From contig CACLBK010000004.1 of the NCBI GenBank assembly GCA_902605135.1, positions 1-55,469 of the forward strand: a DNA stretch of 55,469 bases. Reading direction: 5' to 3'. A model generated the notes under the pieces. It was not told where the DNA came from and did no database searches. It was given only the letters and a program-made list of their open reading frames with translations. This DNA comes from an uncultured Alphaproteobacteria bacterium. Lineage in GTDB: Bacteria; Pseudomonadota; Alphaproteobacteria; HIMB59; GCA-002718135. Shown piece by piece: positions 1 to 8,262 of the stretch. A program made the position numbers and the translations under genes. The stretch's first letter is position 1; the number at the start of each line of letters is the position of its first letter.

Positions 1-128
1 CAACCAAAACCACCTCCGGCTTTAATTGCTTGTTCTGTGATATTGCAAAGATCTGCCAAATCTACATCTGTAAGTGTTTCAATATTATCAACTGAAATAT
101 TAATTTTTTCTTTTAGTTGTGTAGACAT
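1..128 (-). CDS. N-terminal fragment, possibly a GNAT-family acetyltransferase
   Basis: An open frame starts at the ATG at 128 and runs off the window edge, giving 42 codons (MSTQLKEKINISV...). It follows hisH with only two bases between, so it is the next gene of the his transcript. The fragment has no catalytic motif. Its segment IKAGGGFGW resembles the N-terminus of a GNAT-type protein that I recall from alphaproteobacterial genomes, which is why I offer that name. HisA or HisF would be the usual expectation here, but this sequence does not look like either. The coding call is firm; the function is a guess. Confidence 0.45.
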   Translation of the reverse strand, partial: MSTQLKEKINISVDNIETLTDVDLADLCNITEQAIKAGGGFG

Positions 129-130
129 GT

Positions 131-760
131 TTATGCTCCAATAAATTTTTTTAGTAAGTTTAATCCTTGGGAGGAACTTTTTTCAGGATGAAACTGCACG
201 CCATATATATTTTCTTTTCCAACTATTGAAGCAAAATTTATTCCATACTTAGTTTCTGCCAAAATATTGTCTTTATTGACACAATTGAAATAATATGAGT
301 GAACGAAGTAAAAGTCATTTTTAGTTAAGATTAAGTTGTTGTATTTTGAGTTTGTTGGTATTGCCAAATTCCACCCCATATGAGGAAGTTTTAAATTATC
401 TCCTGGCAATAATTTAATTTGACCATCTATCCAACCTAGGCCTTTATGAACTCCGTTTTCTTCACTCATCTTAGCTAACATTTGCATACCAACACATATC
501 CCCAAAAATGGTTTCTTTTTTATTAATGCAAACTCAGAAAGCTCATCAATTAAGCCATCGGTTTTTTTTAAGCCATTCATACATGTAGAAAAGGCTCCTT
601 GACCAGGTAATACAATATGAGTTGAACTTTTTACATCATTCAGTTTTTTTGAGATTAAAACATCAACCTCAATGTTGTTGTCTTTTGCTATTTTAACAAA
701 AGATTTTTGTGCAGACAAAACGTTGCCTGAGCCGTAGTCGACAATAGTGATCTTTTTCAT
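131..760 (-). CDS. hisH: Imidazole glycerol phosphate synthase, glutamine amidotransferase subunit HisH
   Basis: HisH hydrolyses glutamine and channels ammonia to HisF, which makes imidazole glycerol phosphate and AICAR in histidine biosynthesis; it is cytosolic. The 209 aa length is normal. The class I amidotransferase triad is visible: Cys89 in GICVGMQML, and His191 and Glu193 in VQFHPEKSS. The oxyanion-hole segment LPGQGAF lies near residue 51. It sits 6 nt downstream of hisB on the same strand and is surely co-transcribed. The AICAR by-product feeds purine synthesis through PurH, which is also in this window. The N-terminal MKKITIVDYGSGN fits the family start. Confidence 0.97.
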   Translation of the reverse strand: MKKITIVDYGSGNVLSAQKSFVKIAKDNNIEVDVLISKKLNDVKSSTHIVLPGQGAFSTCMNGLKKTDGLIDELSEFALIKKKPFLGICVGMQMLAKMSEENGVHKGLGWIDGQIKLLPGDNLKLPHMGWNLAIPTNSKYNNLILTKNDFYFVHSYYFNCVNKDNILAETKYGINFASIVGKENIYGVQFHPEKSSSQGLNLLKKFIGA

Positions 761-766
761 TAAAAA

Positions 767-1354
767 TTAAAGAGAGCCTTTTGATGATGGTATGTTGTCT
801 TTTCTTCTGATATCTATTTCGACTGCAAATCTTAAACTTTTAGCAAAAGCTTTGAAGCATGATTCAATCATATGGTGATTGTTTTTTCCATACAAGTTTT
901 CAATATGTAAGTTACACTTTGATTCATTTGAAAAAGCTTTAAAAAATTCATGGAATAGTTCTGTATCCATTTCACCAATTTTTTTTAAACCAAGATTAAC
1001 ATTCCACACAAGCTCTGGTCTTCCACTTAAATCAATAACACATCTTGATAAACATTCATCCATTGGAACATATGAAAAACCATATCTATTTATTCCTTTC
1101 TTATCGTCCAACGCTTTATTTATAGCTAAAGCAATTGCGTAAGCTGTATCTTCAACTGAATGGTGAAGATCAACATCAGTATCTCCTTCACATTCTAAAT
1201 CTATATCTATCAAACTGTGATGAGACAATAATTCCAGCATGTGATCAAAAAAACCAATTTGTGTTGAAATTTTAGATTGACCAGTGCCATCTAAGTTAAC
1301 TTCACAACTTATTTTGGTTTCTTTAGTGTTTCTCTCAACTTTACCTTTTCGCAT
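767..1354 (-). CDS. hisB: Imidazoleglycerol-phosphate dehydratase HisB
   Basis: HisB is a manganese enzyme that dehydrates imidazole glycerol phosphate to imidazole acetol phosphate in histidine synthesis. At 195 aa it is the monofunctional form, without the histidinol-phosphatase domain of E. coli HisB. Metal-binding histidine clusters are visible: [13 protein letters not shown] near residue 35, [12 protein letters not shown] near 62, and [17 protein letters not shown] near 158. It is the first gene of the visible his transcript (hisB-hisH-acetyltransferase-like) and is divergent from hslV across 80 bp, a pairing common in alphaproteobacteria. Confidence 0.97.
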   Translation of the reverse strand: MRKGKVERNTKETKISCEVNLDGTGQSKISTQIGFFDHMLELLSHHSLIDIDLECEGDTDVDLHHSVEDTAYAIALAINKALDDKKGINRYGFSYVPMDECLSRCVIDLSGRPELVWNVNLGLKKIGEMDTELFHEFFKAFSNESKCNLHIENLYGKNNHHMIESCFKAFAKSLRFAVEIDIRRKDNIPSSKGSL

Positions 1355-1398
1355 TTTTGCCTAATATCAGTGAAATCTGATTTATTCTAGGTAAATTA

Positions 1399-1426
1399 CT
1401 TGATAAAAATAATTAAATAGCCATCT
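1399..1426 (+). promoter_or_regulatory. Heat-shock (RpoH)-type promoter for hslVU
   Basis: CTTG at 1399-1402 is followed by an 18-nt spacer and CCATCT at 1421-1426. This matches the CTTG-N17/18-CCAT-type pattern known for alphaproteobacterial RpoH promoters. hslVU is a classical RpoH target, which supports the reading. The expected transcription start (about 1432-1434) almost coincides with the hslV ATG at 1435, so the transcript would have little or no leader. The match is by eye only. Confidence 0.5.
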
Positions 1427-1434
1427 TATGAAGA

Positions 1435-1983
1435 ATGAAAAAAAACATTATCAAATCAACAACTATTGTAGGAATAAGAAAAGATAACCTTGTTGTTATT
1501 GCTGGTGATGGTCAAGCTAGTCTTGGAAATACTGTAATGAAATCAAATGTTAAAAAAATAAGAAGACTAGGAACAGATGAATCTGTTATTTCTGGATTTG
1601 CAGGATCTACTGCTGATGCGTTTGCTTTATTTGAAAGATTAGAGGGAAAATTAGATCAGTATAAAAACCAACTTAAAAGAGCTTGTGTAGAATTAGCTAA
1701 AGATTGGAGAACCGATAGGTATCTAAGAAGATTAGAGGCGATGATGATAGTAGCTGACAAAGAAGTAAGTTTATTGTTATCAGGAACTGGTGATGTTATT
1801 GAGTCTGACGATGGAATACTAGCTATAGGCTCTGGTGGCCCTTATGCTAATAGCGCAGCAAAAGCTTTAATGAAAAATACAAAAATGGATGCGAAAGAAA
1901 TTGCTGTAGAATCATTAAATATAGCTGCTGATATTTGTATTTACACAAACCACAATATTATTTCAGAAACCATCGAGCTTTAA
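1435..1983 (+). CDS. hslV: ATP-dependent protease peptidase subunit HslV (ClpQ)
   Basis: HslV is the proteasome-like threonine peptidase that forms a double hexamer and degrades unfolded proteins fed by HslU. A short N-terminal extension (MKKNIIKS) is presumably cleaved to expose the catalytic Thr9 at the start of TTIVGIRK. The family motif [16 protein letters not shown] follows, with [14 protein letters not shown] further on. The 182 aa length is normal. hslU starts one base after the stop, so the two are translated together. An upstream ATG at 1428 is out of frame. The gene has an RpoH-like promoter directly in front of it. Confidence 0.97.
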   Translation: MKKNIIKSTTIVGIRKDNLVVIAGDGQASLGNTVMKSNVKKIRRLGTDESVISGFAGSTADAFALFERLEGKLDQYKNQLKRACVELAKDWRTDRYLRRLEAMMIVADKEVSLLLSGTGDVIESDDGILAIGSGGPYANSAAKALMKNTKMDAKEIAVESLNIAADICIYTNHNIISETIEL

Positions 1984-1984
1984 G

Positions 1985-3298
1985 ATGGAATCTAGTTTTA
2001 GTCCAAGAGAAATTGTTTCGGAATTAGATAAATTTATCATTGGTCAAAACAATGCAAAAAAAGCTGTTGCTGTTGCATTAAGAAATAGATGGAGAAGGAA
2101 ACAACTTGATGACTCTTTAAAAGAAGAAATTGTACCAAAGAATATTTTAATGGTTGGTCCTACAGGCTGTGGTAAAACAGAAATATCAAGAAGGTTGGCT
2201 AAGTTGGCAAATGCCCCTTTTATAAAAGTCGAGGCAACAAAATTTACAGAGGTAGGTTATGTTGGAAGAGATGTAGAGCAAATCATAAGAGATTTAGTCG
2301 AGATAAGTATTACGAAAACAAAAATACAAATGGGTCAAGAAGTAAAAGCAAAGGCGGAAAAAAATGCAGAAGAAAGAATTTTAGATGTTTTAGTTTCTAA
2401 AAGCTCAACTCCTGCCACACGTGACAATTTTAGAAAAAAACTTAGGTCAGGAGAATTAAATGATAAAGAAGTAGAGATACCCGTATCTGCCAATACTAAT
2501 TTTAGCTTACCAACAATGGATATACCTGGCATGCCTGGGTCTCAAATGGGGATGATAAATTTAGGGGATATTTTTGGTAAAGGTGTTGGTGGTCAAAAAA
2601 AAATGAAAAAGATGAGTATAAAGGATTCTCATGCGTATTTATTAGGAGAAGAAACCGATAAACTTTTGGATAAGGATAAAATAAACTCAAGAGCGTTAGA
2701 AGATGTAGAACAAAATGGAATTGTTTTCATAGATGAGATAGACAAGATTACCTCAAGGGCTGAAAGAAGTGGTGCAGATGTATCACGAGAGGGTGTTCAA
2801 AGAGATTTATTACCTCTTATAGAAGGCACATCAGTAACTACGAAGTACGGAGTTGTAAAAACAGATTATGTTTTGTTTATTGCCTCTGGGGCATTTCACT
2901 TATCTAAACCATCAGACATGCTGCCTGAGCTTCAAGGTAGATTGCCAATTAGAGTCGAGCTTGATAGTCTTAGTAAAAAAGATTTTATACTTATACTAAC
3001 TGAAACACAAAATAGTTTAATTAAACAATACCAAGGACTTCTTGGAACAGAAAAAGTTGATTTAAAATTTGAAGAAAGTGGTATTGAAACTATTGCCTCA
3101 CTCTCCACAGAGATAAATCAGAACGTAGAAAACATTGGCGCAAGAAGGCTGCATACTGTAATGGAGAAGTTACTTGAAGAAGTTAGTTATACTGCATCAG
3201 ATATAGGCCCTACAGAAATTACAATTAATAAAGAATACGTTGAAAATAGTTTAGGGGAGCTTATTAAAAGTCAGGACTTGTCAAAGTTTATATTGTAA
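1985..3298 (+). CDS. hslU: ATP-dependent protease ATPase subunit HslU (ClpY)
   Basis: HslU is the AAA+ unfoldase ring that recognises, unfolds and threads substrates into HslV. The Walker A GPTGCGKT lies at residues 58-65 and the Walker [11 protein letters not shown] about residue 248. The intermediate (I) domain lies between them (roughly 110-235) with a methionine/glycine-rich stretch. A sensor-2 region, [15 protein letters not shown], lies near the C-terminus. The end ...LSKFIL matches the C-terminal tail that HslU inserts into HslV. At 437 aa it is full length, and it is co-transcribed with hslV. Confidence 0.98.
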   Translation: MESSFSPREIVSELDKFIIGQNNAKKAVAVALRNRWRRKQLDDSLKEEIVPKNILMVGPTGCGKTEISRRLAKLANAPFIKVEATKFTEVGYVGRDVEQIIRDLVEISITKTKIQMGQEVKAKAEKNAEERILDVLVSKSSTPATRDNFRKKLRSGELNDKEVEIPVSANTNFSLPTMDIPGMPGSQMGMINLGDIFGKGVGGQKKMKKMSIKDSHAYLLGEETDKLLDKDKINSRALEDVEQNGIVFIDEIDKITSRAERSGADVSREGVQRDLLPLIEGTSVTTKYGVVKTDYVLFIASGAFHLSKPSDMLPELQGRLPIRVELDSLSKKDFILILTETQNSLIKQYQGLLGTEKVDLKFEESGIETIASLSTEINQNVENIGARRLHTVMEKLLEEVSYTASDIGPTEITINKEYVENSLGELIKSQDLSKFIL

Positions 3299-3327
3299 AG
3301 CTCATTAAATTTTTTAATAGTTGTAAA

Positions 3328-4662
3328 ATGAGCATTTTTAAAAGCATCAAATTTGAGTTACTTATTTTAGTATTAATTACATTAAGTATTTTTGCTTCTT
3401 TTGATATAGATCTTTTTTTTTATAGTTATTTTATAAACTTAAGTGATGTGGCAAATGGAGTTTTTCTAAAAGAATTTTTTTCAGAAATAACAAAACTTGG
3501 TAGTTCGTCATGGTATTTTTCTATTTCAATAATAGGTTTTGTTATTTTTTATATAAACAAAAGACTTCAAATCATAAAAACTAAATCAGCAAAAAATATT
3601 TCTAACTTTTTTATTTCTTCTTTTGTATATATTTTGACAGTTGGGATAATTACTCAAATTATAAAACATGTTGTGGGAAGGCCCAGACCAAATCATGCTG
3701 ATTTCGAAGACGTTTTTAGTTTTAAATATTTTACCATGGAATCAAATTTTCATTCTTTCCCCTCTGGACACTCTTCTACAATATTTATTGTTTGCTTTAT
3801 TTTGGTTTCTATTTTTCCAAAATTAAAATATTTTTTTTATTTTTTAGCTTCAATTATTGCTTTTAGTCGAGTTATTGTAAGCGCGCATTTTTTTACAGAT
3901 ATTGTTGCTGGGGCAATTTTAGCCTTAATATTATTTAAGATTTTAAATAAATTAATAGAAAGCAAATATAATAAATACAAATTATCAAATTTAATTCCTG
4001 AAAAAAATTCTGAGATTTTTTATTACATTCTAATTTTGTTTTTTAGTTGTGTGTTTGTGACTGCCGGCCCATCCTTAGATTTATATGTATCATCATTGTT
4101 TTATAAGGGTGCGTCACAATTTGAATTACAAAGTTTTGATTTAACTTCAATATTGTTTCGAGATATTTTATTACCACTAATACTTATTTATATTTTAATT
4201 TTACCAATAGTTGGGCGTTACTTTAAAATTGATAAAATTTTTTTTAATTATAAATTTTCTATTAAGGAAATAGTTTTGTTATGGATTTCTCAAATTATTA
4301 GTGTTTTAATATTTGTAAATCTTATACTAAAAAATTTTTGGGGTAGGGCAAGACCAAACGATATAGTTGAGTTGGATGGCAAAGAGTCTTTTTCCCCTTG
4401 GTTTGAAATAACCAATGCTTGTGAAACAAACTGCTCCTTTGTTTCAGGGGATGCTTCTGTTGGGTTTTCAATTATAGTTTTATATTTAATTACAAAAAAA
4501 ATAATTTTTCTCTATGGAAGCTTTGTTGCTGGTTTAGTACTTGGTTTAATTAGAATAATGGCTGGTGGTCATTTTTTAAGTGACATTTTTTTTGCTGGCT
4601 TTTTTATTGTAATATTAAATATAATTTTATTTGAATTTTATAAAAAATATTATGCTAAATAA
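3328..4662 (+). CDS. Membrane protein with two tandem PAP2 (acid phosphatase) domains
   Basis: This 444 aa integral membrane protein carries two complete-looking PAP2 units. Unit one has the motifs KHVVGRPRP (about 113-121), PSGH (145-148) and SRVIVSAHFFTD (180-191), all canonical. Unit two has KNFWGRARP (335-343), SGD (373-375) where SGH is usual, and RIMAGGHFLSD (409-419). Both are embedded in several hydrophobic segments. PAP2 proteins dephosphorylate lipid phosphates such as undecaprenyl-PP, phosphatidylglycerol-P or lipid A. The substrate cannot be told. It overlaps the GT39-type gene that follows, which suggests envelope lipid or LPS work. A fusion of two PAP2 units in one chain is unusual. 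Confidence 0.88.
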   Translation: MSIFKSIKFELLILVLITLSIFASFDIDLFFYSYFINLSDVANGVFLKEFFSEITKLGSSSWYFSISIIGFVIFYINKRLQIIKTKSAKNISNFFISSFVYILTVGIITQIIKHVVGRPRPNHADFEDVFSFKYFTMESNFHSFPSGHSSTIFIVCFILVSIFPKLKYFFYFLASIIAFSRVIVSAHFFTDIVAGAILALILFKILNKLIESKYNKYKLSNLIPEKNSEIFYYILILFFSCVFVTAGPSLDLYVSSLFYKGASQFELQSFDLTSILFRDILLPLILIYILILPIVGRYFKIDKIFFNYKFSIKEIVLLWISQIISVLIFVNLILKNFWGRARPNDIVELDGKESFSPWFEITNACETNCSFVSGDASVGFSIIVLYLITKKIIFLYGSFVAGLVLGLIRIMAGGHFLSDIFFAGFFIVILNIILFEFYKKYYAK

Positions 4663-6037
4663 AATTCTATTGCCATCATTTATTGTTTTGCTTTTATTAA
4701 AAATAGGTGCCTTAAATTTTACTACTTTTAATTTGTTTGGTGATGAAGCGCAGTATTGGTTATGGTCAAAAGATATTGACTTTGGTTATTTTTCGAAACC
4801 CCCTTTTTTGTCCTGGATAATAAGAGTTTATACGGAAATATTAGGTAGTAGTTTTGTTTCATTAAAACTTCTCCCATCGTTTGTGTATTTATTAATTGCC
4901 TGGAGTATTTATAATCTTTTACTCAACTCTGGACTAAATAAAAAAGATTCATTTGCGGGTTGTTTAATTTTTTTGTTTATACCCGCTGTTTCTTTTTCAT
5001 CTTTTATAATTAGTACTGATCTTTTTTTATTATTATTTTGGACACTTTCACTTAATGAATTAATTAAGATCAAAAGTGAACAAGCTTTAAAAAATTTTAT
5101 ATTATTAGGTATTTTTCTGGGGTTAGCTTTTTTATCAAAATATGCAGCTATATATTTTGTAATTTGTTTATTTGTTCTAATTTTATTTGATAAAAGATTT
5201 AGAAAAATTTTTTTGGATAATTTATTAGGTTTTTGTCTTACTTTTTTATGTGTGTTTGTAATCATCTTACCAAATATTGTTTGGAACTTTAATAATGACT
5301 GGATAACACTTGAGCATACTTCGGATAATGCAAATTTTGGAAATATTGAAATAGATCTGATTAGGGGTTTAGAATTTTTGTTAATTCAGGTTTTAATGTT
5401 AGGCCCATTTATGTTTTTGGGTGGGTTATTTGGATTTAACAAATGGAACTATATTCAAAAAATTTTTTTAATATTTTCAATACCTATAATTCTAATTGTT
5501 TTGATAGAGGCAATTATTGTCAGAGCTAATGCAAATTGGGCTGCTCCAGCTTTAATTTCTTTGTTTGCTCTTTTATATATTAGAATGAATAATTCTTTTT
5601 TAAAGATGGTTAATTACATATTTAATTTTACTGTCTGTTTTGTTCTTTTTGTTATGATTGGAACAAGTTATCCCTCTAAAATTTTTGACCGAGTTAGTGG
5701 TATAAATGATTATGCTCTAAAAATTTACAGCAATTCTTCAAAAGATGTACTAAAAAATATAGTGGTTTCTGACCGACTTTTATTTTCAAGCCTTAATTTT
5801 GAATTAAGAGATAAGGATATTAATTTCTATATGCCACATAAAGAGGGAGATGAAATAACAAACCACTTTAAAATAGTGTCTCCTCTTAATAAAAATATAA
5901 ACGAAAACTTTACTTTAATTGGGAGCCCCTCAGATATAAATTACTTAGAGAATGAATATAAGGTGTTAAAAATAAATTCACCTGATCAAAAATTTACAAA
6001 AAGAGAACTTGATGTTTACGAGGTTGTGTTTGAATAA
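4652..6037 (+). CDS. Glycosyltransferase family 39 / ArnT-like membrane protein
   Basis: This is a multi-pass GT-C-fold glycosyltransferase that would use a polyprenyl-phosphate sugar on the periplasmic side. The acidic motif FGDEAQYWLWS in the first loop, followed by FGYFSKPPFLSW, is typical of the PMT/ArnT (GT39/GT83) group. At least eight hydrophobic segments follow, then a soluble C-terminal tail. I choose the ATG at 4652 (MLNKILLPS), 11 nt inside the preceding gene; the ORF track starts seven codons earlier. The acceptor (lipid A, protein or glycan) is not visible. The neighbours favour lipid A or surface glycan decoration. Confidence 0.85.
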   Translation: MLNKILLPSFIVLLLLKIGALNFTTFNLFGDEAQYWLWSKDIDFGYFSKPPFLSWIIRVYTEILGSSFVSLKLLPSFVYLLIAWSIYNLLLNSGLNKKDSFAGCLIFLFIPAVSFSSFIISTDLFLLLFWTLSLNELIKIKSEQALKNFILLGIFLGLAFLSKYAAIYFVICLFVLILFDKRFRKIFLDNLLGFCLTFLCVFVIILPNIVWNFNNDWITLEHTSDNANFGNIEIDLIRGLEFLLIQVLMLGPFMFLGGLFGFNKWNYIQKIFLIFSIPIILIVLIEAIIVRANANWAAPALISLFALLYIRMNNSFLKMVNYIFNFTVCFVLFVMIGTSYPSKIFDRVSGINDYALKIYSNSSKDVLKNIVVSDRLLFSSLNFELRDKDINFYMPHKEGDEITNHFKIVSPLNKNINENFTLIGSPSDINYLENEYKVLKINSPDQKFTKRELDVYEVVFE

Positions 6038-6683
6038 ATTTCTAGTATTTTTTATTATATTTGTAATTAACACATCCTATGCAAATAATTTTAGCGCAGA
6101 ATATAAAGTCAGCACAACAGGAATAAAAATTGGTAATTTTAGTTGGTCATTAAATATTAATGATAATATTTATCAAACAGAAATTAATTTGAAAAATTCT
6201 GGCATTTTTTCACCTTTATATAAATTTGAAGGAAGCTATCTTTCAGTTGGGTTTATTGAAAACAACATATTTAAGACCCAAAATTATAAACAGTTTTGGA
6301 AAACTAAGAAGAAAACAAAAATAATTAAAATGTCTTTTGATGATTATTTAATTGAATTAAAACAAGAGCCTATAGAAGAAGAAATATCTAGAATAGACCT
6401 AGAAGACTTATATTTATATTTTGACCCAATTACCTCTTTTATAAATATTTTAAATGGAGAAAATGAGGCAAAAACAATTGATGGGAGAAGAATTTACACA
6501 CTTAAACAAAACGAAAGTGAGGATGGAAATATAATTTTAGAAATTGAAGACTATGTAAATATTTGGGCTGACCATAAAAGAAATGATTTAAAAAAAATAG
6601 AATTTTTAGTTAAAGATGATTTACTTCCATATGAAATTCTTATTCATTTCAAAAAAAGAGTGTTTAAGTTAGAAAGAATTTAA
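6012..6683 (+). CDS. DUF3108-type exported protein
   Basis: A predicted periplasmic protein of about 223 aa with a cleavable signal peptide (hydrophobic LVFFIIFVINTSYA, then NNFSAEYKV). The body NFSAEYKVSTTGIKIGNFSW and the later YFDPITSFI segment match my memory of DUF3108 proteins, whose function is unknown and which are often linked to the outer membrane or its polysaccharides. The start is ambiguous: TTG 6009, ATG 6012, and later TTG codons that would give a shorter signal peptide. It overlaps the end of the glycosyltransferase gene, so it belongs to the same transcript. Its stop overlaps the convergent smr stop by 4 nt. Confidence 0.7.
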   Translation: MFTRLCLNKFLVFFIIFVINTSYANNFSAEYKVSTTGIKIGNFSWSLNINDNIYQTEINLKNSGIFSPLYKFEGSYLSVGFIENNIFKTQNYKQFWKTKKKTKIIKMSFDDYLIELKQEPIEEEISRIDLEDLYLYFDPITSFINILNGENEAKTIDGRRIYTLKQNESEDGNIILEIEDYVNIWADHKRNDLKKIEFLVKDDLLPYEILIHFKKRVFKLERI

Positions 6684-7219
6684 AACTTTTTTTTTCTTAA
6701 ATAGACAAAAAGAGCTCCGTCACCCCCATGTTCAAAACCCGCATCTTGATATGTTAGGATATATTTCTTAAGATAGTCTTCGTTTATCCAGTTTATTATT
6801 GAGTTTTTAATCTTTCCATAGAAAAGTTTAGGGTTTGTGTCTTCCTCATTTTGAATTTTTTTATGAACACCCTTTCCAGTAATTATAAGCAAACATCTTT
6901 TATTCTTGTTATAATTTTTTTTCACCTCACTTATAAATTTTTCATGTGCTTCGACTAAACCATACCCGTGAAGATCAATTTTTCTATCTATATTAATTTT
7001 TCCCCGCTTAAGCTCCTTATTAATCTCACCAAATGAAAATTTAAACTCTGAGCTACTAACTTTGTGTTCAGTTATTGTTTTTTTGCTGGTATTTTTAGTA
7101 TTAGTTTTTTTATCTAATTTTACATTTTTTTTATGAGTTGTTTCCACTTTAACTATGGATGTATCTTTTTTAAAAGGTTTTACACCTTTCATATTTTTTA
7201 GAAAAAAATCTTCTTCCAT
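6680..7219 (-). CDS. Smr/MutS2-C-terminal domain protein
   Basis: The C-terminal half carries a Smr domain: IDLHGYGLVEAHEKF, LLIITGKGVHKK and a final HGGDGALFVYLRKK. Smr domains bind or nick nucleic acid; stand-alone versions have roles in recombination or ribosome rescue, and here the role is unknown. The first 80 residues are a lysine-rich, low-complexity linker. It is the last gene of the minus-strand run from maf, and its ATG overlaps the lysozyme stop by one base. In alphaproteobacteria a Smr gene commonly follows a Tim44-like gene and mltA, which matches this position apart from the lysozyme. Confidence 0.88.
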   Translation of the reverse strand: MEEDFFLKNMKGVKPFKKDTSIVKVETTHKKNVKLDKKTNTKNTSKKTITEHKVSSSEFKFSFGEINKELKRGKINIDRKIDLHGYGLVEAHEKFISEVKKNYNKNKRCLLIITGKGVHKKIQNEEDTNPKLFYGKIKNSIINWINEDYLKKYILTYQDAGFEHGGDGALFVYLRKKKF

Positions 7220-7647
7220 TATTTTTTTGTATAGTTTTTAATTAAATTCTTTACTCTTTCAGGTGTTTGCAAATACCACAAACTGTCTAACATCTCTAGT
7301 GATGCCATGAATTTTTGTTTTTTGTTTAGAAAATAAAGCATTTTCTTAAATTTAGAGACGCCTTTTGCTCCAAGTTGAAAAATCATTTCTATTAATAATT
7401 CCTTTTCTGAAGCTGTGTGATCTTTTTTAAAAAATTTTATTTTGTATTGTTCGTGTGCTTTTTTAAAGTCTATCTCAAACAATTCTTCAAAATATTTTTT
7501 TTTAAATTTTTTAATATAATATTTTTTTTCTTTTTCTGTAATAAGATGACCATAACCAATAGTGTAATACCCTAATTGATCTTGATAAGGCTTGTCAGAA
7601 TAACCCTCGTTTTTTTTTATTCGGTCTTTGAGTTCTTTAAAGGACAA
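7219..7647 (-). CDS. Phage-type lysozyme (glycoside hydrolase family 24)
   Basis: A 142 aa muramidase-like protein. The T4-lysozyme catalytic triad is present with exact spacing: Glu14 (NEGY), Asp23 (YQDQLG) and Thr29 (YYTIGYGH), the same 9- and 6-residue intervals as E11/D20/T26 of T4. The C-terminal WYLQTPERVKNL is also family-like. No signal peptide or membrane anchor is visible, so export would need another route. There are no phage genes nearby. It lies between a Tim44-like gene and smr, the slot where many alphaproteobacteria carry the lytic transglycosylase mltA, so a housekeeping role in peptidoglycan turnover is plausible. That role is inference. Confidence 0.88.
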   Translation of the reverse strand: MSFKELKDRIKKNEGYSDKPYQDQLGYYTIGYGHLITEKEKKYYIKKFKKKYFEELFEIDFKKAHEQYKIKFFKKDHTASEKELLIEMIFQLGAKGVSKFKKMLYFLNKKQKFMASLEMLDSLWYLQTPERVKNLIKNYTKK

Positions 7648-7650
7648 ATA

Positions 7651-8232
7651 TTAAGTTTGAGTTAATATCCATATAGGACTAGAAGAGTTTACTGGTTTTT
7701 CAAAAGTCCAAGTGTCTTTATTTTTTACAATAGAACCCTCATCATTATTTAACATCTGTTCACTAATAAAATTGACCGATATTGATATTGTGTCATTTTC
7801 TACTTTTGCATCTGCTATGCCCTCTACAATAAGTGAATAAAATTGTGATTCAGGATTGTTTGTTTTTTCATCAATCGCTTTTTCAAAAGCAGAATAAACA
7901 TCTTTAGACACAAGGTTTTTCAGTGTTTTTTTATCTCCATTGTTGAAAGATGAAATTATAATTTCAAATGCTTTCTTGGCACCATCAAGAAACTCTCTGT
8001 GATTAAAATTATTTACTTTTTTATATACGGCCTCAAGCTTTGTCTCATTATCCATTAGTGATGGTATTTTTTGAACATCTTCTTGTTTTTTGGTTTCTTG
8101 AGGCTTTGGCTCTGAAATATTTTTTTGAAATCCTGTTCTTTTCCCTAAAACACTCCTCAGTCTATAAATAATAAATCCAGCAATAGCTGCGAAAATTAGA
8201 ATATCAAAAAATTGAAGGTCGCCGTAAATCAT
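7651..8232 (-). CDS. Tim44-like domain inner-membrane protein (TimA type)
   Basis: An N-terminal membrane anchor (ILIFAAIAGFIIYRLRSVLG, from about residue 12) is followed by a charged linker and a C-terminal Tim44/MBA1-like domain (from about 70 to the end) ending in TWTFEKPVNSSSPIWIL. The RLRSVLGKRTG signature directly after the anchor is typical of alphaproteobacterial TimA, the relative of mitochondrial Tim44. TimA is thought to assist protein export or membrane complexes; its exact role is uncertain. It starts 30 nt after dnaQ and sits 3 nt ahead of the lysozyme gene on one transcript. Confidence 0.88.
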   Translation of the reverse strand: MIYGDLQFFDILIFAAIAGFIIYRLRSVLGKRTGFQKNISEPKPQETKKQEDVQKIPSLMDNETKLEAVYKKVNNFNHREFLDGAKKAFEIIISSFNNGDKKTLKNLVSKDVYSAFEKAIDEKTNNPESQFYSLIVEGIADAKVENDTISISVNFISEQMLNNDEGSIVKNKDTWTFEKPVNSSSPIWILTQT

Positions 8233-8262
8233 TTGATTTTAATATAATAACTTTTTTAAATA

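Noticed and set aside
7219-7647. Reading the lysozyme as evidence of a prophage
   Set aside because: All neighbours are housekeeping genes in conserved order with one-base overlaps; no integrase, terminase, holin or structural genes.
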